Part shown: in pieces, positions 1-11,138 of the stretch | Position numbering within the stretch: the first letter of the stretch is position 1 | How the letters are laid out: every line of letters starts with the position of its first letter | DNA from: Rhizophlyctis rosea | Lineage: Eukaryota; Chytridiomycota; Chytridiomycetes; Rhizophlyctidales; Rhizophlyctidaceae | Length of the DNA: 39,542 bases | Reading direction: 5' to 3' | NCBI GenBank assembly: GCA_027596075.1 | Contig: JADGJC010000353.1 | Location: forward strand, 1 to 39,542 | Notes under the pieces: model-generated | Database searches by the model: none | The model's input: the letters and a program-made list of their open reading frames with translations, nothing else | What the model was told of the DNA's origin: nothing | Made by a program: the position numbers and the translations under genes

Positions 1-84
1 CTTTCCCTCCTGACGTCCTCTCTCATCCCAGTCCTTACGAACTGGTGCGCGGTCCCTCCTCTGCTTGGGTCCCACAACCTTCCG

Positions 85-1274
85 TCACTCTCCCAGCTCG
101 TCCTTCTTCCATTCCGGATCCCCTTCATGGTCAGACTCTTCCTCCTCCTCCGACTCCAACTCTTCCTCCCAGGCAGATCCCTGACCCTCCTCGCCCTCCT
201 CTTCCAACAATCCCACTATCTTCTGCGGTGCGAGAATCCCCGCTCCGGTTGCCTGCTCCTCGTGGTTAACACCTCTCCCCACCCCTCCAGTTCTACTTCT
301 GGTAGTGGTGGATGCCGTGGTCCCATTGGCTGCTCCCTCTTGTTTGCCGCCTGTGTCCGACCGGGACTCTCACTCAGTGAACGTAACTCCTCCCGGTCCT
401 CATCGGTCCCCTCAGGTGGCTTCTTCCCTCTCGGACGCAGTCTCCGACGCTTGCTCTTTGGACGACTACCATATACGTAGTGTCCCTTCGGTGGCTCCCA
501 CACGTCCTCATCATCACCCCTTCCACTCCCACCTCCCGTCTCGCCTGCCTGGCCCGCCCCTGCCTCTTGCACCAGTGATCTCAATGTGGTCTCGATGCGT
601 GTTGCGGTTTCCCTCCCTCCTCCTATGGATCCACGTGGCCCACTCTTCCCTCCTGCCGCCATCACCATCCCCACTTTCTCCCCATTCATCATCCATCCCC
701 ACCTCATCGCAATCAAGCTTCCAATGGCCTTCCTTGCGGTCATGGTCTTGCCCTCCTCCATGTTCAGCACTGGCAGTGCGAACTCTTGAGCGCGCGGATT
801 GTGGACTTCACGTCGGAATTGGGTGGCGGACACTGCCAGCTTTGGTGGTGGTGGTTCGGCTTTGGTGAGGGGTGTGGTGGTGAGGATGGGTTTGGCGGCG
901 GTTTCGGCGGTCAGGTCGGGATCGGCGGTGCTCGCCTTTTGTTGGGCGAGTATGTGGGCGGTGTTTGCGTCGATTACTGCGGTTGTGGTGGGTTGTTGGA
1001 CAGCGTAGCACACTCCATCTGTGTTGGCTGTGTCGTGCGCGTTGACAGGATGTGTTTGTGTTGCTGTCATGGTGATATGTAGGGGTTGGGTGGTGTGGAC
1101 AGTGGTCAACTCCACTGCGGCGGTATCGAGGTGGTCTTGGGTATCGGCGTGGAGGTCACCCGCATCGTGCGTTGCGGCTCCCCCATCTTCGGCGGTTTTG
1201 ATGCAGATGTTGCAAGTGAGGAACAACAGCGCCCTCCCTAGCAATCTGTCGACGTCGTCGGTGTTCTCGAGCAT
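85..1274 (-). CDS. Hypothetical low-complexity protein with basic patch and acidic tail
   Basis: Family not recognised. The minus-strand frame opens with ATG at 1274-1272 and runs to 273; a 50-bp GT-AG intron (223-272) joins it in phase 0 to a second exon (85-222) ending in TGA, giving about 379 residues. Without splicing the frame closes at 216 in an Arg-rich tail. Residues 1-30 are rather hydrophobic, 50-150 are Thr/Ala/Asp-rich, about 235-270 carry a basic patch (KSKRRRLRPRGKK) that could be a nuclear localisation signal, and the second exon is very acidic (ESEEEEESDHEGD) and ends KKDELGE. The neutral/basic/acidic order resembles a disordered nuclear protein, but this is inference. The start, the intron and even the reality of the gene are uncertain. 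A longer gene crossing the left edge is possible if GTGACG near 86 is a donor rather than part of the stop. Confidence 0.4.
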
Positions 1275-1588
1275 TATGTGCGGTACTTCGGAGTTAGCAG
1301 TTGGACTGTATCAGCAAATTGACACTTTGTCACTTGCCATCAGTCACGTAACTTCCTTTCAGCTAGTTTCTTTTCTTATTCGACCCATAACGGCGAACGG
1401 CATGGGAATGCCCCGGCTTGCAGGTGCTTCATGTTTTAGTTTATTTATCCGCGACGCGTCTTTTCCAGGTTTGCACGCGTCCGGTTCAAACCTTATCTCG
1501 GTCTTTGTAGTTTCGCCTTGTCTCTGCGACTTCGGCGCTAGCATAATTTTCTCATTGCAGATCTGCCTTGTACGATCTGAGTGGGGGT
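1275..1588. other. Intergenic, upstream of the left hypothetical gene
   Basis: About 310 bp between the start of the minus-strand hypothetical gene and the LTR-like segment. It probably holds the promoter of the former. I see no clear TATA box, RNA gene or coding frame. Short open frames here have no recognisable protein features. Confidence 0.4.
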
Positions 1589-1825
1589 GTTGGTAGTGGC
1601 ATATACTACTGCGGCATATAGCTAGGATAGCTAGGATAGATCAGATATCAGGCCAGCAATCAGTGATTGCCCAAGCCACGCAACCATCAGGGTTTTTCTT
1701 CCTTATGATCCGGACTTAGGCGGATCGACACACTTGTTCAATACAATTGTTTACACATATACTCATAGTATCGTATGGCTATTACGAGTCCTATTAAGTT
1801 AGTTGAGCTAGTTATTCCCTTGACA
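1589..1825 (+). repeat. LTR-like segment
   Basis: TG...CA-bounded segment of 237 bp directly before the integrase fragment. The 5' end TGTTGG and 3' end TTGACA give a short imperfect terminal inverted repeat as in many LTRs. No second copy is in the window and no target-site duplication can be assigned, so the boundaries are guesses. Confidence 0.35.
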
Positions 1826-3193
1826 GACCTGCGCTATCAACAGAAACCAACCAACCAACCCCCGGCCGGCAAACAACATCAACTCCCGCCACCCGACCTC
1901 TGCCTACAATCACTACACCTTGACTGGATGGGGCCCTGCCCTAAATCCCGTGATGGCTACGACACCATCTGCGTCTATGTTGATGCCAAATCCGGATACA
2001 CCGTCCTCGTTCCTACCACGCACGATTCCACAGCCAAGCAAACCGCTAAGGAGCTTTTGACTCACTGGTACCGCCGCTTCGGCCTTCCCAAGCAACTAAT
2101 TTCTGATCGCGATCGTCGCTTCCTCTCCGACTTCTACAAGGCTTTCCAGCTAGCACTCAAGCTACGACATCGAATTGCCAGCACCGGTCATCCCCAATTC
2201 AACGGCGCCGCCGAAGTTCAAGTCAAACGTACCGAGCATATCCTTCATGCTCTCATGAACCACCTATCTCGACACGAAAGCTGGACCAACTACCTACCGC
2301 ACGCCGAATTCGCAATTAACTCTTCGGTTCACTCTTCCGTCGGACTCTCACCCTTTCAAATGGTATATGGTCAACTACCACAGATTTTCCCCGCACCCGT
2401 TCGAACAGCCAACCCTGCCGTCGATCAATTCTGGAAGCTATTTGTCGACCGTGAAAACTTAGTGTTCGTCGAACTAATGAAGACTCGGATACATCAATCA
2501 GATAACGCCAACAAACTCGCCAGCGATCTAACTTTCGAAGTCGGCGATTTAGTCCTCCTCAACAACAAGAATTTCTGCACACGTCGCAAACTTTCGCACC
2601 AATCCGACTCCCTCTTACCTCGCTACGAAGGACCCTACGCCGTTACTGAGGTTCTACCTTCCGACACTTACCGCCTCGACCTACCTGCCGCCTCTCGAGC
2701 CCACAACGCCTTCCACGTCAACCTCCTTCGCCCGTACAACTCCTCGAACCAATCGGTTTTTCCATCCCGCATCACTCCTGAGCCTGGTCCCGCCATTCTC
2801 GCCGACGCCGAAGGCGAAGAAGAATACACCATCGAAAACATCCTCGACTCTCAGTGGTACCGCAAGAAGCTTCGCCACCTCGTCAAATGGCAAGGCTATG
2901 ATGACCCCACTTGGGAACCTTACGACGAACTCCATCCCGACATCCGCACCGACTACTATCTTCAATACCCCAAGGCTCCCGTCATCACCGGCCCCCCTCA
3001 GCTCCTTACGCCGCAACGTCACCGCGACATTGTGACAACAGTCAGCAGCATAGTCCGTAGATCAGACATAGACCCCAGTAGTGCAACGACGCGTTCCACC
3101 TGCCTAGATCAAGATAGTTTAGCCGGACCTGCGCCACCGGCAAGCAATTTAATCCCTGACCTCGGTCAAATATCGCCGCATGATTGTAATTAA
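1775..3193 (+). pseudogene. Chromodomain integrase fragment of Ty3/gypsy pol
   Basis: A 472-residue open frame without internal stops. Real similarity starts near residue 19 (base about 1828); the preceding residues are read from the LTR-like DNA, and the ATG at 1775 is probably accidental. The catalytic triad is intact: Asp50 in LHLDWMG, Asp111 in LISDRDRRF and Glu147 in NGAAEVQ, with D-x35-E spacing. A GPY/F module (RYEGPYAV) lies around residues 285-325 and a chromodomain around 349-392 (YTIENILDS and LVKWQGYDDPTWEPY), which in chromoviruses directs insertion toward marked chromatin. The N-terminal HHCC zinc domain and all upstream pol domains are missing, so it is called a pseudogene although the remaining frame is clean, suggesting a recent insertion or deletion. 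Frame ends in TAA. Confidence 0.85.
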
Positions 3194-3579
3194 TTTACTG
3201 CGTCCAATATGCAGCATTGGACTTTGGATAGAGAAGTTTTGACTTTGTACGATAAACCGTTCGCTAACGAGACCCCTTGCCTCGTTATCGGAATGAATAC
3301 AGAAGTTCACCTCTAGCCTTTGGATCTTTTGTTAGTTCTCATTTAGTTTCAAATCGTTTCTGACTTAGTGTTCGGCCTTCGCTTATGCAACATAGGCCGT
3401 TCCAGTACCCGAACCATTCAAACACCATTTTCGAGATTCTGCCATTGGGGAGCTACTTTCTGAAGGCCAGCTACACTCCTTAAATTTTACGGGCTTCATT
3501 AGCATACCGCAGGCTTGTTTTGAAGCTAGTGGAAGAGCATTTGGTAAAGAACACATCGTGCTACACGTACTTAAACATG

Positions 3580-4246
3580 GGTGGTAAATATACCATCATG
3601 GTGGTACATATATCACCATTTAATTTCGCTATTTTTGCTTGGCACAGACGGGCAAGCCACCCGCCACAGCCATGGTAACATAGTATAGTGCCTCAATATC
3701 CGGTAAAGAGCAACACATCAATTCAAAAACATTTGACTATGCAAGTCCTAATGCTACACATATATACTGAATTCCACGCATACCGCGTGTTGTTATCTCT
3801 ATTGCGGTGGTTGTAGTGTCAATGCCATGAATAGTCTGACTGTGCCCCCAAAATGCGGTTGTGCGGTGCGCAATTCTTAGTTCCTATCAGGAAAAGTGCT
3901 GCACTTTGAGCTATGTGAAATATTGAAGTAGACATAAACAGAATGCACTGTCACATAATAATGAATGGTGCAACAGATGTAAATATACATTTTTGATTAG
4001 CATTGAAACAGTCTCACGCTTGTCCTGATTGTGGCATGTCCTGTCAAAGAAAGGTGGTATATGTACCACCTCCGCAATGTCATATAGATCAACGGCCTCA
4101 AAAAAAAGGAAAACGGTGGGATAGCCGTTTGTTGTTATAGTTTAATGCGTGGATTGTGAGAGTGAAGTCTATGTAGGCTAGTTGTGTTTGCCAAAAGAAA
4201 GTTTTCCTTCTACTCCCTTGGGTGTCCAAGTGGTAAATGTGCCACC
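3580..4246. repeat. Four dispersed 18-bp near-palindromes (GGTGGTA-N4-TACCACC type)
   Basis: Copies are at 3580-3597 (GGTGGTAAATATACCATC), 3600-3617 (GGTGGTACATATATCACC), 4053-4070 (GGTGGTATATGTACCACC) and 4229-4246 (AGTGGTAAATGTGCCACC). Each arm is close to the reverse complement of the other. Two copies sit nearly back to back at the left, one in the middle and one at the right of a 667-bp span. They could be terminal or subterminal repeats of a small non-autonomous transposon, or binding sites for a dimeric protein; the sequence alone does not decide. Confidence 0.6.
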
Positions 4247-4261
4247 AGGGGCCACCACGGT

Positions 4262-5455
4262 CTAAGGCTCACTACAACGTTGCACTTTATTTTACACCAC
4301 CACCAAACAAGCCACCAAAAATGAAGCACATTGAGGCCATCCCCATTCATGCGTTGTATTGTAGGGGCTTGGGATGGCGTAGTCCAGGGCCAACTTTTGA
4401 ATACATCGCCCGGGACCCCATCCATGCACTCTGTTTGCATGCGTGGCTGGCATGCGTGATCGCCCCGGTGATGTGATGATGCTCCTGATGGCCCGGGACA
4501 GAAGCGTCTGTTTCAGACTAAGGGTCCATGTTTTCTATCATGTTGTCTAATAAGTTGTCCTACTGCGCATTGCGCACTACGCAATGCCATTGTCAGATGT
4601 CTCCAAAATGTCCCTTGTTTCACACGTCATTCCAATTGATTCCATCAGACACTGAAAAGTATATCTTGAGCGCGGCCCCTACATGCCCCCATTCAATAGT
4701 TTCGCACTTTTCCATCTTATTTCTAACTATCAAGCTCTATATCTTACTTACTTTCACCCTCTCATATCATTCTCCCTACCCTTCAACCTTGAAACGGTAA
4801 GACCCTGTCCAGAGGAGCTCCACGCGTTTGATCTGCACTGCGCATTGCATAAGCAAGTCGTCACGATCACATTTGGCCATTTTTGTAGCAAAACGAGGCT
4901 GGATTGGTCGCACAAGGGTAGTACCATCGCGTGGCTCGGCTGTGTCAAATTTGGATTAGCTGCGCCAAATTTACATCGTCTAAGCCTGGAGGCGGTGTGT
5001 TAGATCGCGTGAATGCGGTCAATCTGATGTATTAGCCAGTGGCTTTTTGGCGGCGGTGTCAAATACATCGCATGAATGGGGATGGCCTGACATCAACCAC
5101 ACGCTTTATCACCGTGCCACATGGCTTAGACGTTTCATTTTCGGCGCAGCTGTAACAAATTGGCACAGCCGAGCCACTTGTCGGTACTATCTTTGTGTCT
5201 CATTGAAGCCATGTTTGACTACCAATATGGCAAGCTGATTATGCAAAAACGCGCACCGCCACCATGTCCTCACTGTGCACCACCACTTTGACAGGGTTCA
5301 AGTCACCCGGGCCAAAAAGCAGCCAATGACGAAAAGAAGCCACAAAGGAAAATAAAGCGCATGGATAGGGTCTGACGCGCTCTATTTCAAATGTTGGCCT
5401 CGATCCGTGCCTCCCAAGCCACTAAAATAAAGCGCGACGTTGTAGATGGCCTAAG
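4262..5455. mobile_element. Candidate 1.2-kb element bounded by imperfect inverted repeats
   Basis: The segment 4262-4294 is an imperfect reverse complement of 5423-5455 (about 27 of 33 positions), sharing TAAAATAAAG and ACGTTGTAG. Inside lie two more inverted pairs: 4334-4360 against 5062-5088 (26 of 27 bases identical) and 4931-4985 against 5123-5177 (14-base and 9-10-base exact blocks in the same order). No transposase frame is present. The layout fits a non-autonomous MITE or foldback element, possibly nested or rearranged because the three pairs do not share a centre. Boundaries and any target-site duplication are not established. Confidence 0.45.
4931..5177. repeat. Inverted repeat with 55-bp arms around a 137-bp spacer
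   Basis: Left arm 4931-4985 and right arm 5123-5177. The arms share GTGGCTCGGCTGTG (exact), AGCTGCGCC (exact) and CGTCTAAGCC (exact) in matching order with small differences between blocks. Transcribed as RNA it could form a long hairpin. No coding sense is seen. Confidence 0.6.
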
Positions 5456-5653
5456 GGTTAAGCAGGGGGCATAATTCTGACCCCTGTGGCTGACTCATCA
5501 CTTAGGGTGCGCCTTGGAGTCATGTGACCGTTACTTCCAACCCTGGGTCAAAAGACGCACATACGGTCTGAATTGGAGTTGCACCTTTGTTGCCCACAGA
5601 AACACTTTTCACCCAAAACCCACCCCTTCTCCGCTTAGTGTCATCACCTGAAA

Positions 5654-7638
<1,985 letters not shown>

Positions 7639-7847
7639 GATGTCTCCATACGGGTTATGCATATCAGTGTAGTTGAATTGAATATATTGCCAGCTCTGAG
7701 CTGTTGACGTTCACATATGTTCCTTGTCATGGACTTTGTTTCCCTTCCAGATTTTGTCACGCTGGATCGTTACAATTGACTGTGCCCTGGACACTGGGGC
7801 GGGTAGCGCCTAGCAGAAAATGATTGTCAAACATAAGTGTATCAACA

Positions 7848-10331
7848 TCAAACTGGCAATGAACCTACAGGGTTCGGCGCATATGCGTATCCATGATCCT
7901 GGAGAATGGATTCAAAGTCCACTTGATCGCTCACTCCCTCACTTGACCTCACATCCGGTGTGGCGGCCTCATGGAAATGCCTGACCGATCGCCGAACAGG
8001 TGTCAAGACTACGGATTCGCCCCCATATGCTGAATGGCAGTTAATTGATCAATGCCCACGTTGCATCAAGGCATATTTTACGTACTCTCTCTATCCTTCT
8101 TTTTGGCCCGGACTGGAGTAAGAACCGTGACAGTCGACCCATCAACTTGTGGACCCAGCCTCACCCCGACAGTTTTTGATAGAACTTCCTTTTTGTGTTT
8201 CGTGGGCTCCTTCAACCCCCACTCAAGCTCTGCTTCGATGCTCCTCTTGGTCTCGGGTCCCTCCGAGGTAGCCCGTTCCTCCTTTATCGCCATGTCACCC
8301 AACAGCTCGACCAAATCCCTAACGGTTTCTTTTTGTGAAGGCCTTGCTTTCGGTGGTCTTTTGATGGTGCGATTTTTGATCGGAGTTGACATCGGTCGGA
8401 GAAATTCGATTCGTTCAAAAGGCGCAAAAGCAGCGCTTGGGTGAGGCGGAGAAGGGTACTCTGGTGTATATTCGCGCGCAGTAAGGGGAGGCATTTGTGA
8501 GCCTTCCTTTATGTCCTCCGTGTACCAGGTACGCGGTGGAGGAGGACTGTGCCTTCGATCCTCCTCTATGAAAAGGTAACTAAGGTGTAACTGGTGCATC
8601 TGATTGTTGAGATTCACATACCCTCTTGCTTGATTGGAGCATCTTCATCTTCATCTTCATAACCGTCGTCAATCGAAATGTCCAAAGAGTTCACGATCGA
8701 TTCGACAGAGTGGGCAAAAGACAAGCTTTCTTCAGAACAGCTACTCCACAGAATTTCAGCATGACGCGCCTTTAACGACTCCAAATGCTGAAACAATTTC
8801 GCTTCCATCTGTGATTCACCGGGTTGAGCGCGACATTTTTTCTCAGCGGTCAATTTACCTACCTCATCGCCAACCATCACACTAATGGCCCTTGCCATTA
8901 TTACGAATGCCTCTTCAATTTCACCCCACGCTTCTTCGTATTGCGCCCATCTTATCCAGAAGAGAGGATGCTGCCACGCATGATTCCAAATGATTCTTCG
9001 TCCTTCTCGACACGGAAACATGACTCTTGGATGCTCAACATTTCCGGCTGTGCCGGCTAGTTTTTGAAATACTAGACGCGCGTTTTGGACGTGATTGGCC
9101 TTGGAGCACGAAGTCAATACCCACTATGATCACTGTCGCATGTCTGCCACTGACTTTGGAACTCACCTGAGCGAGGCTCTCCGCATCATGCCAGGTCCAG
9201 AGCTCCAATGGGAGAATGGGTGTTTTGTGCGCCGCAACCATCTGCCCTGTCATCGGATCAATTACTCGCAGAATGATTGGCTGGCAAAGGTAAAGATGGA
9301 ACGGATCATCCCTGCGTTCGGGTGTTGTATGCAATCAACTTGATATCCCTACTTTGTCAAAGGCGACAATGGGCACTTACCTGATCATTGCGGCGTAAAA
9401 CTCCCTATCTTCCTTCAGCTGCTTCAGATTGGCACCGCTGAAACTATCGTAGAAGGATTGGGCGCATTGACTCTCATTCCGGAGTTGTTCGAGTATCCCC
9501 ATCAGCAAAGAAGGTGTTGTTTGTACCTCGGCGTCCATGGAGATCTTCGGTTTTGGGGTGGAAGGTACGGGTGCGTCCCGTAGATCTGCAATACTTTTTG
9601 TCCTTTCGCCCTTGATGCTCCGCAGCCGTTCCTGTAGATTTCTCATCCCGATCTCAACTTCAAGATTGCGAGCAGGAGTTTGAGGTGCCGCAGTAGATGC
9701 ATTCCCAACGGGTAATGGCGTTCCAATTTGCGCCGTGGCCTTCGCGAACCACGATGGTTGAGTGCTTGATGACAGCGATGCTGCTGAAATGAACATGCGA
9801 GAAGGCTGAGCAATTGTATTTGATTCGCCCTGGAGCGGTGGACGGCTCTCCATCGGTTGAGCTGGGGCCTCTGATTTGGGGTCCGCTCTTTTCTCGGCGT
9901 TCTTTGCAGGTTTGTTGGTGGAAGTTATGGGTCTTCGCTGGTTGGCGATGAGCTGCACTCGGGGTCCTTGGGGAGGATCTGAAAGTTGTCGTCTGGATGC
10001 GCTCTTCTTGACCACTTTTGTCGATTGATCGTGGTCCTTCTTTGCCCTCTGATTGTTAGCGTTTTCTCGTGACTCATGTGTGGGTATGGAACGATCGACC
10101 GTGGTCTTGGTAATGGTGGCCGTAGGTGCGGGGTGCCCTTTTGGTGCAGCCTTCTTATTCCTGTGTATGTATAAAATTATCAAGTACGGTACTTGTGAGA
10201 TCGGAACTGTTTCAGTGCCCGCACCGCGTCTTCTCTTCTTCTTTCCGTTTCCGAAATTCCTCGAGTTTCATGCGCAAACGGGATTGTTCGTCGGTTTCAG
10301 ACGAACGCGCCGTTACATTATCTTTGTCCAT
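7848..10331 (-). CDS. CKAP2-like (cytoskeleton-associated protein 2 C-terminal domain) protein
   Basis: Minus-strand model of six exons: 10225-10331, 9381-10160, 9167-9311, 8622-9099, 8086-8565, 7848-8029; 723 residues, phases consistent. The N terminus is short and charged (KLEEFRKRKEEEK). A long basic, Pro/Ser-rich region follows, then at about 310-430 a helical block with ARLVFQKLAG, HPLFWIRWAQYEE and AFVIMARAI that resembles the HAT/TPR-like CKAP2_C fold, then MEAKLFQHLESLKARHAEI, and near the end two copies of an LTPVR motif (TVTVLTPVRAKKK and SVVLTPVRRSVR). Animal CKAP2 proteins bind and stabilise spindle microtubules and carry the same order of helical block, short helix and LTPVRR motif, so a mitotic microtubule role is inferred. 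The frame is open upstream of 10331 as far as 10580, so a longer start is possible. Family assignment is from memory of the motifs only. Confidence 0.6.
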
Positions 10332-11138
10332 TGTCGACCAGCTTTCCGAAGTGTTATGCTGTTTTGTGCACCGCTCTGAGTGGGGTTGTATCGGATATGC
10401 TAGCAGGATGTTGTCAGATAGTGTGTTGGTGTGAAAGGTGATTGGCGCACTACCACAAACATCCAACAGGGCTGACATTGAATTGCAATTTGAGGCATCG
10501 CGTGGCCCAGCAGTCCAGACCCATCGGACATTGGGACAAGATTCAAAATCACCCATGGCAGCATGGCTGCTCTGGCTCACAAGTCTTCAAGAGTGCTCTC
10601 AGCTATCCACAGCCACAGCCACTGGCATACTCGCAGTCTGACTGCTCCGGCACACGCAACTTTGAAATCTGTTGCATGGTGGAATCTGTGGAATGATGGG
10701 GCCGCCCAATTACTGCCCAATTGGTCTACTTAGACGCACTGTCACACTTGTTACCTACGAATACGTGTAGTGTGTGAAGGACGACACAAGCGAGACACAT
10801 GAGAATGATCATCCCTGACACATATCTCATTCCTCCTTATGTTCTCCTTCACTACACTCGATGATTGATACTACGGCATCCATATTCCCGTTTGTGCTGC
10901 AAGATAATTATTTAGGTAACCATCGTGGGCTTGGACCCTGAAACCTGGGGTTTGGAAGTTGTGCCATGGCGCAGGCGATTTCGGAGGGGTCCAGCCACAC
11001 CCCTCCACGATGTGACTGCGATGTAACTTTCCCTCGCCGTAAACCCTGTCAATGGTGTCGCCTCTTTGTTCCTTGCACTGTTCCTCTTTTGAACACCGTT
11101 CGCACGACGATAGATCACCACATAGTCCGCCATCAGCA
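10332..11138. other. Divergent intergenic region
   Basis: About 800 bp between the divergent CKAP2-like and SWIB genes. It should hold both promoters. I see no clear TATA box, RNA gene or repeat. Several short frames on both strands lack protein features, but the minus-strand frame 10332-10580 continues that of the CKAP2-like first exon and could be an N-terminal extension. Confidence 0.4.

Larger units (their letters stand above)
1589..3195 (+). mobile_element. Ty3/gypsy chromovirus remnant (LTR-like segment plus 3' part of pol)
   Basis: The right part encodes an integrase core, GPY/F module and chromodomain, the C-terminal order typical of chromovirus pol. Immediately upstream, 1589-1825 begins TGTTG and ends TGACA, has short direct repeats of a TAGGATAG-type word near 1620-1640 and is AT-richer, so it looks like an LTR; this assignment is tentative. 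Gag, protease, reverse transcriptase, RNase H and the zinc-binding part of integrase are absent. No copy of the same LTR is visible within 2 kb downstream. The simplest reading is an internally deleted element whose 5' LTR was joined to distal pol, or two unrelated fragments lying side by side. It cannot move on its own. Confidence 0.6.
3196..5653. other. Gene-free repeat-rich tract
   Basis: About 2.5 kb without a credible gene. Open frames here are short, overlap on both strands and show no protein features. The tract holds four copies of an 18-bp near-palindrome (3580-4246) and three inverted-repeat pairs between 4262 and 5455, listed separately, and is probably built from decayed or non-autonomous mobile elements. 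The last 150-200 bp, which include GTCATGTGAC at about 5519, are likely to be the promoter and 5' leader of the proteasome gene that follows. Confidence 0.55.

Noticed and set aside
1470..1500. GGTTCAAACC resembling a tRNA T loop
   Set aside because: No flanking T stem of five pairs, and no acceptor, D or anticodon arms upstream.
127..1596. Plus-strand open frames of up to 191 residues
   Set aside because: They overlap the minus-strand frame, are dominated by Pro/Ser/Val-Gly runs produced by reading a biased coding strand backward, and have no domain features.
4210..5240. Several open frames of 60-106 residues
   Set aside because: They lie in inverted-repeat DNA, overlap in opposite strands and lack any recognisable protein sequence.
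5275..5300. GGGTTCAAGTCACCC as a possible tRNA T arm
   Set aside because: Stem pairing is incomplete and the rest of a cloverleaf is absent.
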